Assembly (NCBI GenBank): GCA_012727955.1
Contig: JAAYGB010000006.1
Location: 1-64,000 of the forward strand
DNA length: 64,000 nt
Source of the DNA: Bacillota bacterium
Lineage (GTDB): Bacteria > Bacillota > Limnochordia > DTU087 > JAAYGB01
Direction of reading: 5' to 3'
Shown here one piece after another: positions 1-8,538 of this stretch (the first letter of the stretch is position 1; every line of letters starts with the position of its first letter). The notes beneath the pieces were generated by a model, which saw nothing but the letters and a program-made list of their open reading frames with translations, made no database searches and was not told the origin of the DNA. The position numbers and the translations under genes were made by a program.

Positions 1-12
1 ATCATAGACTGT

Positions 13-41
13 TTGCATGATACCGTAGCAGGGTATATACA
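13..41 (+). promoter_or_regulatory. Sigma-A-like promoter with CsoR-like operator for copZ-like gene
   Basis: A -35 TTGCAT (13-18) and a -10 TATACA (36-41) are separated by 17 bp. The spacer holds the 17-bp imperfect palindrome ATACC-N7-GGTAT (20-36). It has the length and outer arms of the operator bound by the copper repressor CsoR in Bacillus copZA, as I recall that site. An operator lying across the spacer up to the -10 fits repression released by Cu(I). The assignment is by pattern only; no csoR gene is in view. Confidence 0.45.
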
Positions 42-127
42 AGGAAAGTTTCGGGTAATCTGACTGTAAACGGTACTTAGACTAGTTTGGACCCGGGAGT
101 GGGCTATGGGAGAAGGAGGCGACACCA

Positions 128-334
128 GTGACCTTGGAAAAGATCTATCTGGTCAAGGGTATGAGCTGTCAGCATTGTGTCAACGCAATTAAGCAGGCCG
201 TTAGTAAAATTGAGGGAGTTCAGTCTGTGGCAGTGGATCTCGATGCCGGGCAGGTGACGGTAACCTTCACCGGTGCCGTCGATGATGAAAGCGTTGTAGC
301 GGCCATCGAAGATGCGGGATACGAAGTAGAGTAA
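128..334 (+). CDS. copZ: CopZ-like heavy-metal chaperone (HMA domain)
   Basis: This 68-residue protein is a single heavy-metal-associated domain. It should carry Cu(I), or a related soft metal, in the cytoplasm to a P1B ATPase or a repressor. The metal motif GMSCQHC lies at residues 12-18, with C15 and C18 as the two ligands, and the rest fits the beta-alpha-beta-beta-alpha-beta fold. The start is GTG at 128, 9 nt after AGAAGGAGG. No copA is visible, so a partner may lie upstream of the window; the ATPase at 4796 has its own HMA domain. The promoter carries a CsoR-like box. The HMA call is firm; copper over zinc or cadmium is inferred from CopZ-like size and the box. Confidence 0.85.
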   Translation: MTLEKIYLVKGMSCQHCVNAIKQAVSKIEGVQSVAVDLDAGQVTVTFTGAVDDESVVAAIEDAGYEVE

Positions 335-362
335 GAAAAGCTGAAGAGCTAGAGAAAACACA

Positions 363-404
363 GGGGAAGGCCAGATCCATGGTGGATCGCAGCCTTCCCC
401 TTTC
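363..404. terminator. Bidirectional terminator between convergent genes
   Basis: The arms GGGGAAGGC (363-371) and GCCTTCCCC (392-400) enclose an inner GATCCA/TGGATC stem. TTTCG follows on the plus strand and TGTGTTTTCTC on the minus strand. It therefore can serve both the copZ-like gene and the convergent gene ending at 429. Confidence 0.8.
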
Positions 405-428
405 GTATAGAGACTCTTCTCTTTGAAG

Positions 429-2813
429 TTACATCTCAATTCCCAGCCACCAACCGGTGGGATTGTCCTCGGTTTCAGAGGTAAAGCCAAGGCCCCAAGA
501 ATGCCCCAAGGCGATGGCGGCACCGGGAGCGATGGTATAGCGTCCCTTAAGTCCGATGACCCTCTGATCCAGCAAGGCGCCGAGACCATCCTGCCCTGAC
601 TTACGCCGATAACCGGCCGCCAGTTGCATTCGCTGATTCAGATCCCTTCGGACTTCGACACCCCAAGTGGTGGTAGCTAAGGTTCCAGGGCCGTACTCCC
701 ATTGGTAGGAGGGTGCTAAGTCGACCAGGTCTGCTAGTTCCACTTCTGCCTCCAGGCCGTAGCGCTGGGAGCGGCCATCGGGTCCCCACTTCCTGCCTAG
801 AGTAGCGGCAGCTTGAGTGAGGGACAGCGGGTACTGGGACCCTTCTGCTGCTGGGTACCAAACCGCTTGCAGCTGAAGGAGACGCTCCGAGGGCGTCTGA
901 CTGAGATTGACCTTGGTGTTCAGATTCGGCTGCATCAGCCAGGCGACTTCCAGATCCCCCTGCCAATGCCACTGACCAAACCAGTCTAAGGTAACGGCCC
1001 CAAGGAGATTCAGCTGCGGCCAGGGTTGATATTGACCGGAAGCGGTGATACTTCCTCCCAGCTGCGACTGCCTCCAAGCCTCTCCTTGCACCTGATAGAT
1101 GCTGCCATCAAGCCCCAGTTGATATCCAGCCCCGGCCGTTGTCACTCCTGCTAGAAGGGAATCTCGGCGGTTGACCAAGGTGCCAAGCCCCGGTAGGGTA
1201 CTATCCTCCCGCTGCACCCCCACAAACAGCTGCTGCCCTGGGGCCAGTTCCCGGAAGAGCTCGCCGCTAAGAAGTCTAGTGTTGAGCCGAGAGTATCCGG
1301 TATCGGCTACGAAGGTATTGGTCTTGTGGCCCCAACCATAGGTGAACCGCTGCCCCCAAATACCCTCGTTGGTCAAGGTAATCCACCGATCCAAGGTAGT
1401 TTCTCCTAGGTAGGTGGGGTCCTGGGGAGCCCAGGTTGACGTGGTGGTCTGCCCCAAGGCGACACTAACCCCTTCCGTCAGCTGATGCCCCAACAACACC
1501 CGGCGGGAATCGGACTGCAGTCTGCCGGGGTATTCGTTGTGGCTGTCGTCGGTGGTTAGAGTGTACCCAAGGGCAAGCTCCGTATCCTCCCAGTACTTGC
1601 GCCCGTCAATGGCCCAACCCCCTTCACCGGGGTGGTACAGGGAGCCGTCAAAGTCAGGAAAGCCGATCCCATATCGAAATACTTCTCCAGAAATCTGCAA
1701 GGAGTCATCGAGCCAAGTACTAACCTGAGCCGACCAAGCGGTAGAATCGGGGTTCTTTCTGTGTTCTGACAGGGGTATTGCCCCTGCCAGGCGAACCCGG
1801 TGCCCCGCCTCAACCCATTCACCGGCCAGGGAGACCACTTGCTTGGTGCCCAAGGGATCGGAGTCTGTGAGATATCCCAGTTCCCCGGAGTAGGGCCCCT
1901 GCTGCAAGCTGAGGCGGCCTCCTGCGATGGGATACCCGATCCCTTGGTGGGTCTGGTATTCATACCCCACCACCAATCGAGCGGGGTTGTTTCCGATTCT
2001 AGCCAAGGGAGATTCCGTCAAAGTCACCGTTCCCCGTTGGTAGTCCATGGTGTAATCGGGGTAAAAGACGTCGACAATTTCGTCAAAGTCCCAGGCGGCG
2101 TAGACGGTAATCTGTACCATCTCACTGCCGGGAATAATGCCAGCTTCCCTTAGTCCGTAATGGAGTTTCCCGCTGTTGATCGTGAAGCTATCCACCTGTG
2201 GCCGCTGGCGAAGGGTTCCGGCGAAGCCCGAAAACCCAATCTGATTGGCGCTGCCCGACAGATGAATACCGCTTACCGGTCGACTGTAATCAAAAAGGGG
2301 TGAAGGGGACTGACTCCACTGGGTGGATACCACCGCTGACCCCAGGGGCCCGTTGAGGGAGCCAAGCCAGGGACCGGCCGGTGCTTGTTTGTCGACATCG
2401 GACATGCCTAGATGCCCAGTCTTAAAGAGCTCTCGCCACTGGTTCTTCCCGGAATCCCGCTCAAGATGAGGCCAACCGGAATCATATTCCAGCTGAAATT
2501 GGGTATCCTGGGAAAGGGTCCCAGATAAGACAACTCCGTAATCCCGACTGTCAGAATAGGAGGTTGCCCATAGGTCGATTTGATTTAGTTCAAGCCAAGT
2601 AGGAGATAAAGCTTCTGACCCGGACACTGCTTGCAGAGTGCCGAGCCAGAAGCTGAGGGTAAGCAGCAAGATGAGAATTGGGCTAGTAAAATTGCTGCGG
2701 GTGTGGATTTTACTGTTGGTACCTGTCTTGCCGTCAATGTAGGTTCGGTTTTTGGTTTTGGTGTGGATGAATGCTCTAGTGCTTATCTGAGTGCATCTCT
2801 TGTTTGAATTCAT
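429..2813 (-). CDS. Large exported beta-rich protein, possible outer-envelope barrel
   Basis: About 794 residues with no family I can name. The start is ATG at 2813 with AGGGGAG 8 nt upstream; an in-frame TTG lies two codons earlier. A long polar N-terminus (about 45 residues) precedes a hydrophobic segment (ILILLLTLSFWLG) that should act as a signal peptide. The remainder is almost wholly alternating beta-strand sequence rich in G, W, Y, Q and S, with repeated short amphipathic strands separated by turns. This is the look of an outer-membrane barrel. Around residues 215-270 is a GSE...DYTMDYQRGTVTL segment, similar to linker domains in large diderm envelope proteins. The protein ends in GIEM, not the usual terminal aromatic residue, which argues against a classical BAM substrate. 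It is monocistronic and divergent from the LysM hydrolase. Barrel nature is inference. Confidence 0.6.
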   Translation of the reverse strand: MNSNKRCTQISTRAFIHTKTKNRTYIDGKTGTNSKIHTRSNFTSPILILLLTLSFWLGTLQAVSGSEALSPTWLELNQIDLWATSYSDSRDYGVVLSGTLSQDTQFQLEYDSGWPHLERDSGKNQWRELFKTGHLGMSDVDKQAPAGPWLGSLNGPLGSAVVSTQWSQSPSPLFDYSRPVSGIHLSGSANQIGFSGFAGTLRQRPQVDSFTINSGKLHYGLREAGIIPGSEMVQITVYAAWDFDEIVDVFYPDYTMDYQRGTVTLTESPLARIGNNPARLVVGYEYQTHQGIGYPIAGGRLSLQQGPYSGELGYLTDSDPLGTKQVVSLAGEWVEAGHRVRLAGAIPLSEHRKNPDSTAWSAQVSTWLDDSLQISGEVFRYGIGFPDFDGSLYHPGEGGWAIDGRKYWEDTELALGYTLTTDDSHNEYPGRLQSDSRRVLLGHQLTEGVSVALGQTTTSTWAPQDPTYLGETTLDRWITLTNEGIWGQRFTYGWGHKTNTFVADTGYSRLNTRLLSGELFRELAPGQQLFVGVQREDSTLPGLGTLVNRRDSLLAGVTTAGAGYQLGLDGSIYQVQGEAWRQSQLGGSITASGQYQPWPQLNLLGAVTLDWFGQWHWQGDLEVAWLMQPNLNTKVNLSQTPSERLLQLQAVWYPAAEGSQYPLSLTQAAATLGRKWGPDGRSQRYGLEAEVELADLVDLAPSYQWEYGPGTLATTTWGVEVRRDLNQRMQLAAGYRRKSGQDGLGALLDQRVIGLKGRYTIAPGAAIALGHSWGLGFTSETEDNPTGWWLGIEM

Positions 2814-3091
2814 CGCCAACTCCCCTGTATCCAGGATAGTGGATTACCGGAGGGGTATCAATGACTAGTCCTTACCAGATCCACCACCTCCCGGGAGCGG
2901 AAATAGGCATCGTATCAGGCTTTTCCAGGGGAATTCCAGGTTTTGGGGGTTGTTCCAAGTTCGGTACTCAGAGTAAAATGATAACCAAGCATGGCATAGC
3001 TTGGCCGGAAAGGAGTTGAGTGGAGAGAAAACCACAGCAACGGAAAAACTGAATCACAACCAATACACGTGAGTGTAAAGGGGGATTAACG

Positions 3092-4231
3092 CTGAAGAGG
3101 TTTACGTTATTATCGGTGTTCATCTTGGTCTTATCGTTAGTCTTGGCGATGTCCTCTTTAGTTTTGGCTGCTACCTACTACACAGTCAAACCCGGCGATA
3201 GTCTGTATCTCATTGCCCAGAAGCATGGGATATCCCTGGCTTCACTGCGCACCGCCAATAATCTATATACTAACAATATCTATCCTGGACAGACCCTGGT
3301 GATTAGTCAATCCGGGGGAAGCGGTGGCGGTGGTAGCGGGCAGACATACGTAGTCAAGCCGGGAGACTCCCTGTGGAAGATATCAACTCAGTTCGGGGTT
3401 TCCGTTAGTGCCCTTCAGGCTGCTAATGGATTATCGGGAAGTCACCTAAGCGTAGGCCAAAGGCTTATGATTCCCGGCTCAGGCTCATCGGCTACTAGTA
3501 CTTACACAGTCAAGAGCGGGGATACATTATCTGCCATCGCCAAACGCTTTGGTACCACGGTAGTCCAGATTCAGCAGCTAAATGGACTCAACTCTACTCT
3601 CATTTATCCTGGACAAGTCCTGCGGATCAAGGGCAGTGGAGGAAGTAATCCTACGCCACCACCATCGTCGTCGGGACAGGCAGTCTACCTTCACCAGGTA
3701 AAATGGGGAGAAACCTTGCAGGCTATCGCCGGCAATTATGGCGTATCGGCAAATGCCATCGCTTCCGTTAACTCACTACCCAGTTGGAATTTGAATTCCA
3801 CGATGGCTTTGATTATCCCCAACCCGACGAAGAATCAGTGGCAGCTAACTAAGGTGCAGCTCAAGTCCGGTTATTCGGTGTCGGATCTCAATAAGTTGGC
3901 TCGAATGACCTATGCCGAGGCCGGGGCAGAGCCCTATGCCGGACAGGTTGCCGTGGCTGCGGTGATTCTCAACCGCATCAAGAGCCCAGATTTTCCTAAC
4001 ACCTTAGATGGAGTTCTGCTCCAACCCCGTCAGTTTGAACCGGTAATCAATGGCTATTACTACCGGGTTGTAGCCTCGATGAGTGTGTATAAGGCAGTCA
4101 TCGATGCCATCAATGGCTGGGATCCCACTGGGGGAGCGCTGTTCTTCTTTGAACCAACTAAGATCACAAACCAATGGCTGTTGAGTAAGCCGGTAATTTA
4201 TCGAGTTGGCAGTCATGTTTTTGCCAAATAA
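3092..4231 (+). CDS. LysM-repeat cell wall hydrolase, SleB/CwlJ type
   Basis: An exported peptidoglycan hydrolase. Four LysM repeats (about residues 28-71, 85-127, 138-179 and 199-243) bind glycan. They are separated by Gly/Ser or Pro/Ser linkers. The C-terminal Hydrolase_2 domain (266-379) contains TYAEAGAEPY, whose first Glu is the likely catalytic residue, and VAVAAVILNR, typical of the SleB cortex-lytic family. The first ATG/GTG in frame (GTG 3116) falls inside the hydrophobic segment. Starting at CTG 3092, 8 nt after GGGGG, restores a normal signal peptide: positive KR followed by an LLSVFILVLSLVLA core. I therefore prefer CTG. In spore-formers such enzymes act in cortex hydrolysis or general wall turnover. 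A strong terminator follows. Confidence 0.85.
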   Translation: MKRFTLLSVFILVLSLVLAMSSLVLAATYYTVKPGDSLYLIAQKHGISLASLRTANNLYTNNIYPGQTLVISQSGGSGGGGSGQTYVVKPGDSLWKISTQFGVSVSALQAANGLSGSHLSVGQRLMIPGSGSSATSTYTVKSGDTLSAIAKRFGTTVVQIQQLNGLNSTLIYPGQVLRIKGSGGSNPTPPPSSSGQAVYLHQVKWGETLQAIAGNYGVSANAIASVNSLPSWNLNSTMALIIPNPTKNQWQLTKVQLKSGYSVSDLNKLARMTYAEAGAEPYAGQVAVAAVILNRIKSPDFPNTLDGVLLQPRQFEPVINGYYYRVVASMSVYKAVIDAINGWDPTGGALFFFEPTKITNQWLLSKPVIYRVGSHVFAK

Positions 4232-4254
4232 CTGAACAAGCCAATGGTGAATTA

Positions 4255-4307
4255 GGCAAGCATCACGGGAAAGGTCCAATGGGACCCGCGATGCTTGCCT
4301 TTTCTTT
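4255..4307 (+). terminator. Rho-independent terminator of LysM hydrolase gene
   Basis: GGCAAGCATC (4255-4264) pairs with GATGCTTGCC (4290-4299), with an inner GGG/CCC, and TTTTCTTT follows. Confidence 0.85.
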
Positions 4308-4331
4308 ATTCCCATTTTCTCCTGGCAACTG

Positions 4332-4381
4332 TTGACAAAGCAGCGTCTCCCGACTAAAATACAATTAAACGGTTGCTTAAT
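4332..4381 (+). promoter_or_regulatory. Promoter and ArsR-family operator for cadC-cadA-like operon
   Basis: A near-consensus promoter: TTGACA (4332-4337), 17-bp spacer, TAAAAT (4355-4360). Just downstream, ATTAA-N8-TTAAT (4364-4381) is an AT-rich imperfect dyad. It is placed where an ArsR/SmtB repressor would block initiation. The repressor gene is the first gene of the transcript, so autoregulation is expected. Confidence 0.7.
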
Positions 4382-4410
4382 CGTTATTAGGAAGACTGGG
4401 GGCGATGCCG

Positions 4411-4785
4411 ATGGCGACGTCAGGATGCGGCAGGGACCGGAGCGATGTTTGTGATCAGTTTTGTCCCACCTGTGGTGACAGAGCGGAGTTTCTCCAGAGC
4501 AAATTGCTGGAAGTTGCCGGCTTGTCGGAGTTATTCAAGGTTTTGGCCGATGAGACCAGGACTAAGATCCTTTACCTGTTGGCCTATCAAGAACTGTGTA
4601 CCTGTGATATGGCAGAGTTGTTGGAGATGAGTTTGCCGGCGGTATCCCACCATTTACGGCTACTCAAGGCAATGCGGTTGGTCAAATACCGTCGAGAGGG
4701 CAAACAGGTTTTCTATAGTCTCGATGACGATCATATAGTCAATTTGATTCGAGAAGCCCAAGCCCACTTCGCCGAGGAAAGGTAG
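4411..4785 (+). CDS. cadC: ArsR/SmtB-family metal-sensing repressor, CadC-like
   Basis: A winged-helix repressor of about 124 residues. The recognition region LPAVSHHLRLLKAMRLV and the wing YRREGKQVFYSL are clear. The alpha-3 metal box reads ELCTCDMAELL, matching the CadC signature ELCVCDL. Extra Cys residues in the N-terminal arm (CG, CDQFCPTCG) could complete a Cys4 thiolate site for Cd(II), Pb(II) or Zn(II). ATG 4411 is chosen because GGGGG lies 8 nt upstream; ATG 4405 is only 2 nt from it. The gene is 10 nt from the ATPase gene and shares its promoter, the usual cadCA arrangement in which metal binding releases the operator. Confidence 0.88.
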   Translation: MATSGCGRDRSDVCDQFCPTCGDRAEFLQSKLLEVAGLSELFKVLADETRTKILYLLAYQELCTCDMAELLEMSLPAVSHHLRLLKAMRLVKYRREGKQVFYSLDDDHIVNLIREAQAHFAEER

Positions 4786-4795
4786 GGGACAGAGG

Positions 4796-6982
4796 ATGGC
4801 AAAGTTAACTAGCCCCGCCGTAGATCAGCTGGAGACCTTTGGTGTGCAGGGATTGACCTGTGCCAACTGTGCTGGGAAGATTGACGCTTGCTTCAAAGAG
4901 GAGTTTGGAGAAGGGGCGGGGGTAAACTTCGCAGCTGGGAGCATCATCATTCCCAGAAGCCAAATTGCCAAGGCCCAGGCGATTATCGATTCCATTGAAG
5001 AGGGAGTGACCATATCGGTCAAGGGCGATGGGAAGCAAGGGGAATCCCATGGTTTTCAACTTTGGCGGCAACTGCTTCCCTTGGTAGTATCGGGAGTACT
5101 ATTTGTCATTGGCTTGATTTGGCGGAAGCAGCTGCAGGCAACCCCCTATCACCTCGGTGAATACCTGGTCTTCTTAAGCGCCTATGGACTAGCTGGCCAG
5201 CATGTATTGCGAGCCGCGGCAAGAAATCTTATCCGAGGCAAAGTTTTTGACGAAAACTTCCTGATGACTGTAGCCACGGCAGGAGCCATTGCTCTGCGGG
5301 AATTGCCGGAGGCTGTGGCAGTAATGCTCTTCTACTATGTCGGCGAGCTGTTCCAGGATATGGCAGTGAATCGCTCTCGCCGTTCGATTCAGTCTCTGAT
5401 GGATATTCGTCCCGACTATGCCAACCTCAAGGTAGGGGAGGATATTCGCCGGGTATCTCCCACCCAGGTGTCTCCGGGAAGCCTCATCGTGGTCAGACCG
5501 GGAGAGAGGATTCCCCTCGATGGTGAGGTGCTGGCCGGCGAATCCTTCGTTGATACCTCTGCGTTAACCGGTGAATCGGTACCGGTCAAGGTGCAGCCCG
5601 GTAAATCGGTATTGGCAGGAACGGTGAACACCACGGGGTTGTTAACCATTGAGGTGACCAAAGAGTTTGGTCAGTCCTCGGTGGCGAAGATTTTGGATCT
5701 GGTGGAAAACGCCACTTCCCGGAAGGCACCGACGGAGCAGTTTATCACTAAGTTTGCTCGGTATTATACCCCGGCGGTGGTGGCGGCCGCCGCAGCTCTA
5801 GCGATCATCCCTCCTTTGGTGATTGCAGGAGCCAGCTGGAGCCAGTGGATTAATCGTGCACTCATCCTATTGGTTATTTCTTGCCCCTGTGCTCTGGTGG
5901 TCTCCATACCCCTGGGGTATTTCGGAGGAATTGGAGCAGCATCAAAGCGGGGCATCCTGGTGAAGGGTGCGAACTTCCTAGAGGCCCTCGCGGATCTTGA
6001 TACCGTTGTCTTCGATAAGACGGGAACCTTGACCCACGGGGTCTTCCAAGTAACGGAAATAGTCCCGGCACCGGGAACGACCTCCGAGGAACTCTTGGCC
6101 GCGGCTGCGGCGGCGGAACTCCATTCGAAGCACCCCATTGCCACTTCGATCCTCTCCGCCTATGCCACCCATACCGGGGGGAAGTTTTCCGCCGATGATG
6201 TGGAAGACTACCGGGAGATTGCCGGCCATGGCGTCGAAGCCCGGGTTCAGGGTCGTCTGATCCAGGCGGGAAATCGGCGGATGATGGCAGCGGCAGATCT
6301 CTATGTACCGCAGGTCCCGGAAGGGGGAACGGTGGTCTACGTTGCCGTGGACGGCCAGTACAAAGGTTACCTGCAGATTTCCGATCAGATTAAGGCCGAT
6401 GCTGTTGAGGCCGTTGCCCAGCTGAAGGCTGCAGGAGTAGGTCAGACGGTGATGCTCACCGGAGACAACCAGGGAGTAGCCCGACAGGTGGCTGCTCAAG
6501 TGGGTATCGATGAAGTTCAGAGCCAACTGTTGCCCGAGGACAAGGTGGCCAGGGTGGAGGAGCTTCTAGCTCGTCCTTCCCGTCGGGGCAAGTTAGCCTT
6601 CGTAGGCGATGGCATCAACGATGCACCGGTTCTCACTCGGGCCGATGTGGGTGTGGCCATGGGTGGTCTCGGTTCCGATGCTGCCATCGAAGCCGCCGAC
6701 GCAGTGATTATGGACGATCGCCCCAGTAGGCTAGCCACTGCCATCGAGGTGGCCCGGGGAACCCGGAAAATCGTTGTCCAAAACATCGTCTTTGCCCTTG
6801 CCGCCAAGGGAGTGGTTATCGCCCTAGGAGCCTTTGGCCTGGCCTCGATGTGGATGGCCATCTTCGCCGATGTGGGCGTTGCCTTGATTGCCATTGTCAA
6901 CTCAACTCGAGCCTTAAGATTAGGTGCATCCCAACCGCCAACTTCAGCCCCGATGGCTCCTGCCAAGAGCGTGGCTGGGTAA
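4796..6982 (+). CDS. cadA: P1B-type heavy-metal-exporting ATPase (Cd/Zn/Pb), CadA/ZntA-like
   Basis: 728 residues, normal for the family. An N-terminal HMA domain with GLTCANC (about residues 19-25) is followed by membrane segments and the actuator TGES loop. The ion-binding C363-P-C365 lies in a transmembrane helix, and the phosphorylation motif DKTGTLT has D407. A HPIA-type HP motif, TGDN, and GDGINDAPVL come before two C-terminal membrane helices. CPC with a CadC-like regulator points to soft divalent export. It lies directly downstream of the repressor. A decayed second copy of its last 300 bp and terminator lies at 8054-8404, beyond an unrelated minus-strand gene. Confidence 0.93.
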   Translation: MAKLTSPAVDQLETFGVQGLTCANCAGKIDACFKEEFGEGAGVNFAAGSIIIPRSQIAKAQAIIDSIEEGVTISVKGDGKQGESHGFQLWRQLLPLVVSGVLFVIGLIWRKQLQATPYHLGEYLVFLSAYGLAGQHVLRAAARNLIRGKVFDENFLMTVATAGAIALRELPEAVAVMLFYYVGELFQDMAVNRSRRSIQSLMDIRPDYANLKVGEDIRRVSPTQVSPGSLIVVRPGERIPLDGEVLAGESFVDTSALTGESVPVKVQPGKSVLAGTVNTTGLLTIEVTKEFGQSSVAKILDLVENATSRKAPTEQFITKFARYYTPAVVAAAAALAIIPPLVIAGASWSQWINRALILLVISCPCALVVSIPLGYFGGIGAASKRGILVKGANFLEALADLDTVVFDKTGTLTHGVFQVTEIVPAPGTTSEELLAAAAAAELHSKHPIATSILSAYATHTGGKFSADDVEDYREIAGHGVEARVQGRLIQAGNRRMMAAADLYVPQVPEGGTVVYVAVDGQYKGYLQISDQIKADAVEAVAQLKAAGVGQTVMLTGDNQGVARQVAAQVGIDEVQSQLLPEDKVARVEELLARPSRRGKLAFVGDGINDAPVLTRADVGVAMGGLGSDAAIEAADAVIMDDRPSRLATAIEVARGTRKIVVQNIVFALAAKGVVIALGAFGLASMWMAIFADVGVALIAIVNSTRALRLGASQPPTSAPMAPAKSVAG

Positions 6983-7003
6983 AGACCCGATGGATATCGT
7001 CAC

Positions 7004-7036
7004 AAGGCGCCTCCGACAAACCCAGGGGCGCCTTTG
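7004..7036 (+). terminator. Terminator of cadA-like gene
   Basis: AAGGCGCC (7004-7011) pairs with GGCGCCTT (7027-7034) and ends in TTT. A recognisable copy lies at 8371-8399. Confidence 0.75.
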
Positions 7037-7082
7037 CGATCCCTCGTAGCCTGAGGGCTGATTTCAATAGATGAAAAGCCTG

Positions 7083-7960
7083 TTAGTCACGATCATGACC
7101 GTAGAATTGCGCGCTCTCACCGTATCGGTCGTGTACCCAGATACCACCATGCTGGCCTTCGTCAGTTACACTGATAGATACCAGCGGATCTCCATAGCGA
7201 TTAAAGGTAACCAAGCTTCCGCCATAGCCAGCATCTCCCATGGCAATGACCGGTTTGTCTTTAGGCCCTGCAAGTACTAGGAAGCTATTTTCTTGTGTTG
7301 TCCCAAAGATAGCCTCCCTATTATTTCCACTAATTCTAAGCTGTGAGCTTTTGCCATCACCAGTATCTCCCAAGTAGGTGAGCGAGTATTTTCAGGTCCT
7401 GTAAGTACTAAGAAGCTCTTCGATGGCTTTGTCCCTAGAAAGGCGTGTCTATCATTCCCGCCAATCTTGAGCTCTGAACCTTCGTACAGGTCCCCACTTG
7501 CAAGCGTTATCCCATCCTCACCATTGTTGTGACAAATTCTAAGAGACGTTCCAAACCAAGGTGAGTACCACAATGACGCACTTACCATGTCTTCGTTGTA
7601 AAGCGTATAGCCCGACGGTTCGATCAAGAACCTTCCGTCACCTTCGACATTTTCGAATACCATTGTTCCGGATTCATCTGTCCCTATTCTTACGTACTGT
7701 TCTAGTGCAGAGCCATCTACTGGCTTCCCGACGACGATCTCTTCGGCTATTATTCGCTTTACCCTAACTTCGTCTACTACGACCTTTTCCTCATTACTAT
7801 TCCCGCCTTCAGGGTTGCTTTGAAAGAGTCGCAGGAAATTATGCGCATCCCCATTCCCTTCGCCGCCGCCCGCAGCCTTTAGCACAGGAAGGCCCGTCAT
7901 GCTGCAGAACAATGCTATGAAAAGCAATGGGTACACAATAAGTCTCTCAAACTTCGCCAT
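7083..7960 (-). pseudogene. Frameshifted exported repeat protein, unknown function
   Basis: Two minus-strand frames join into one gene. The 5' part (7960 down to about 7375) starts at ATG 7960 after GAGAGGGG and encodes a signal peptide (MAKFERL, then a hydrophobic stretch to KAAGG). A mostly beta region of short GS/GN turns follows. The 3' part (about 7373 to 7083) continues in another frame. The two parts share a repeat: ELKIGGNDRHAFLG..KSFLVLTGPE in the first and QLRISGNNREAIFG..NSFLVLAGPK in the second. This shows they belonged together; a single-base loss near 7375-7385 explains the break. The pattern suggests an envelope or fibre-like protein. It sits between cadA and its broken copy. 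Decay or sequencing error are both possible. Confidence 0.7.
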
Positions 7961-8053
7961 CGAAAAAATTCCCCTCTCCAGACAACCAGTTTGGAGGAGC
8001 TCTTCTACAGGGACTGCGATATACCTTTGCATGAATGGGAAAGAGAGAGGTGT

Positions 8054-8404
8054 ATCGAAGCTGTCGACGCAGTGATTATGGACGATCGGCCCAGTCCGTT
8101 GGCCACTGCCAGAGAGGTGCCCGGGGAACCCGGAAAATCGTTATCCAACCATGGTTTTCACCCTTGTCGCTAAGGGGTTGGCTATCGTCCTAGGAGCCTT
8201 TGGTTGATCTCAATGTGGATGGCCATCTTCGCCGATGTGGTCGCTTCCTTGATTGCCATTGGCAACTCAACTCGGGCCTAGGATTAGGTGCATCCCAACC
8301 ACTAACCTCAGCTTCCATGGCCCCTGCCAAGAGCATGGCTGGGTAGAGAGACAGATGAAGATATTCAGCAGGCGCCCCTGTTTTGTCAGGGGCGCCTTTG
8401 CGAT
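8054..8404 (+). pseudogene. Decayed duplicate of the cadA 3' end and terminator
   Basis: This stretch matches 6686-7040 base by base with scattered changes. The codons for IEA-DAVIMDDRPS-LATA are readable, then frame is lost by small deletions. The shared text continues through the stop region (GCTGGGTA) to the terminator: GGCGCCCCTG at 8371-8380 pairs with CAGGGGCGCC at 8387-8396, followed by TTT. The copy spans 351 nt against 355 in the original. It has no start, no transport core and in-frame stops, so it cannot encode a pump. The terminator hairpin is better paired than the original and may still function. Confidence 0.88.
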
Positions 8405-8487
8405 TCTGCTAGATTGGGTCACAATATTGGATTAGGAACAGCTTGGGAAAAAGTATCAAAATACCTATTGTGTTTCATCTGCACGAC

Positions 8488-8523
8488 AAAGGACCCCACT
8501 CTCCTCCTCGGCAGAGTGGGGTC
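8488..8523 (-). terminator. Terminator of the 8539-9155 gene
   Basis: On the minus strand, GACCCCACTCT pairs with AGAGTGGGGTC (plus positions 8492-8502 and 8513-8523), followed by CTTTGTC. Confidence 0.75.
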
Positions 8524-8538
8524 TAGCGATATTACCTT

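Noticed and set aside
2820-3091. Riboswitch or small gene before the LysM hydrolase
   Set aside because: Short frames after AAGGAG at about 3011 end within 20 codons and no known aptamer core was seen.
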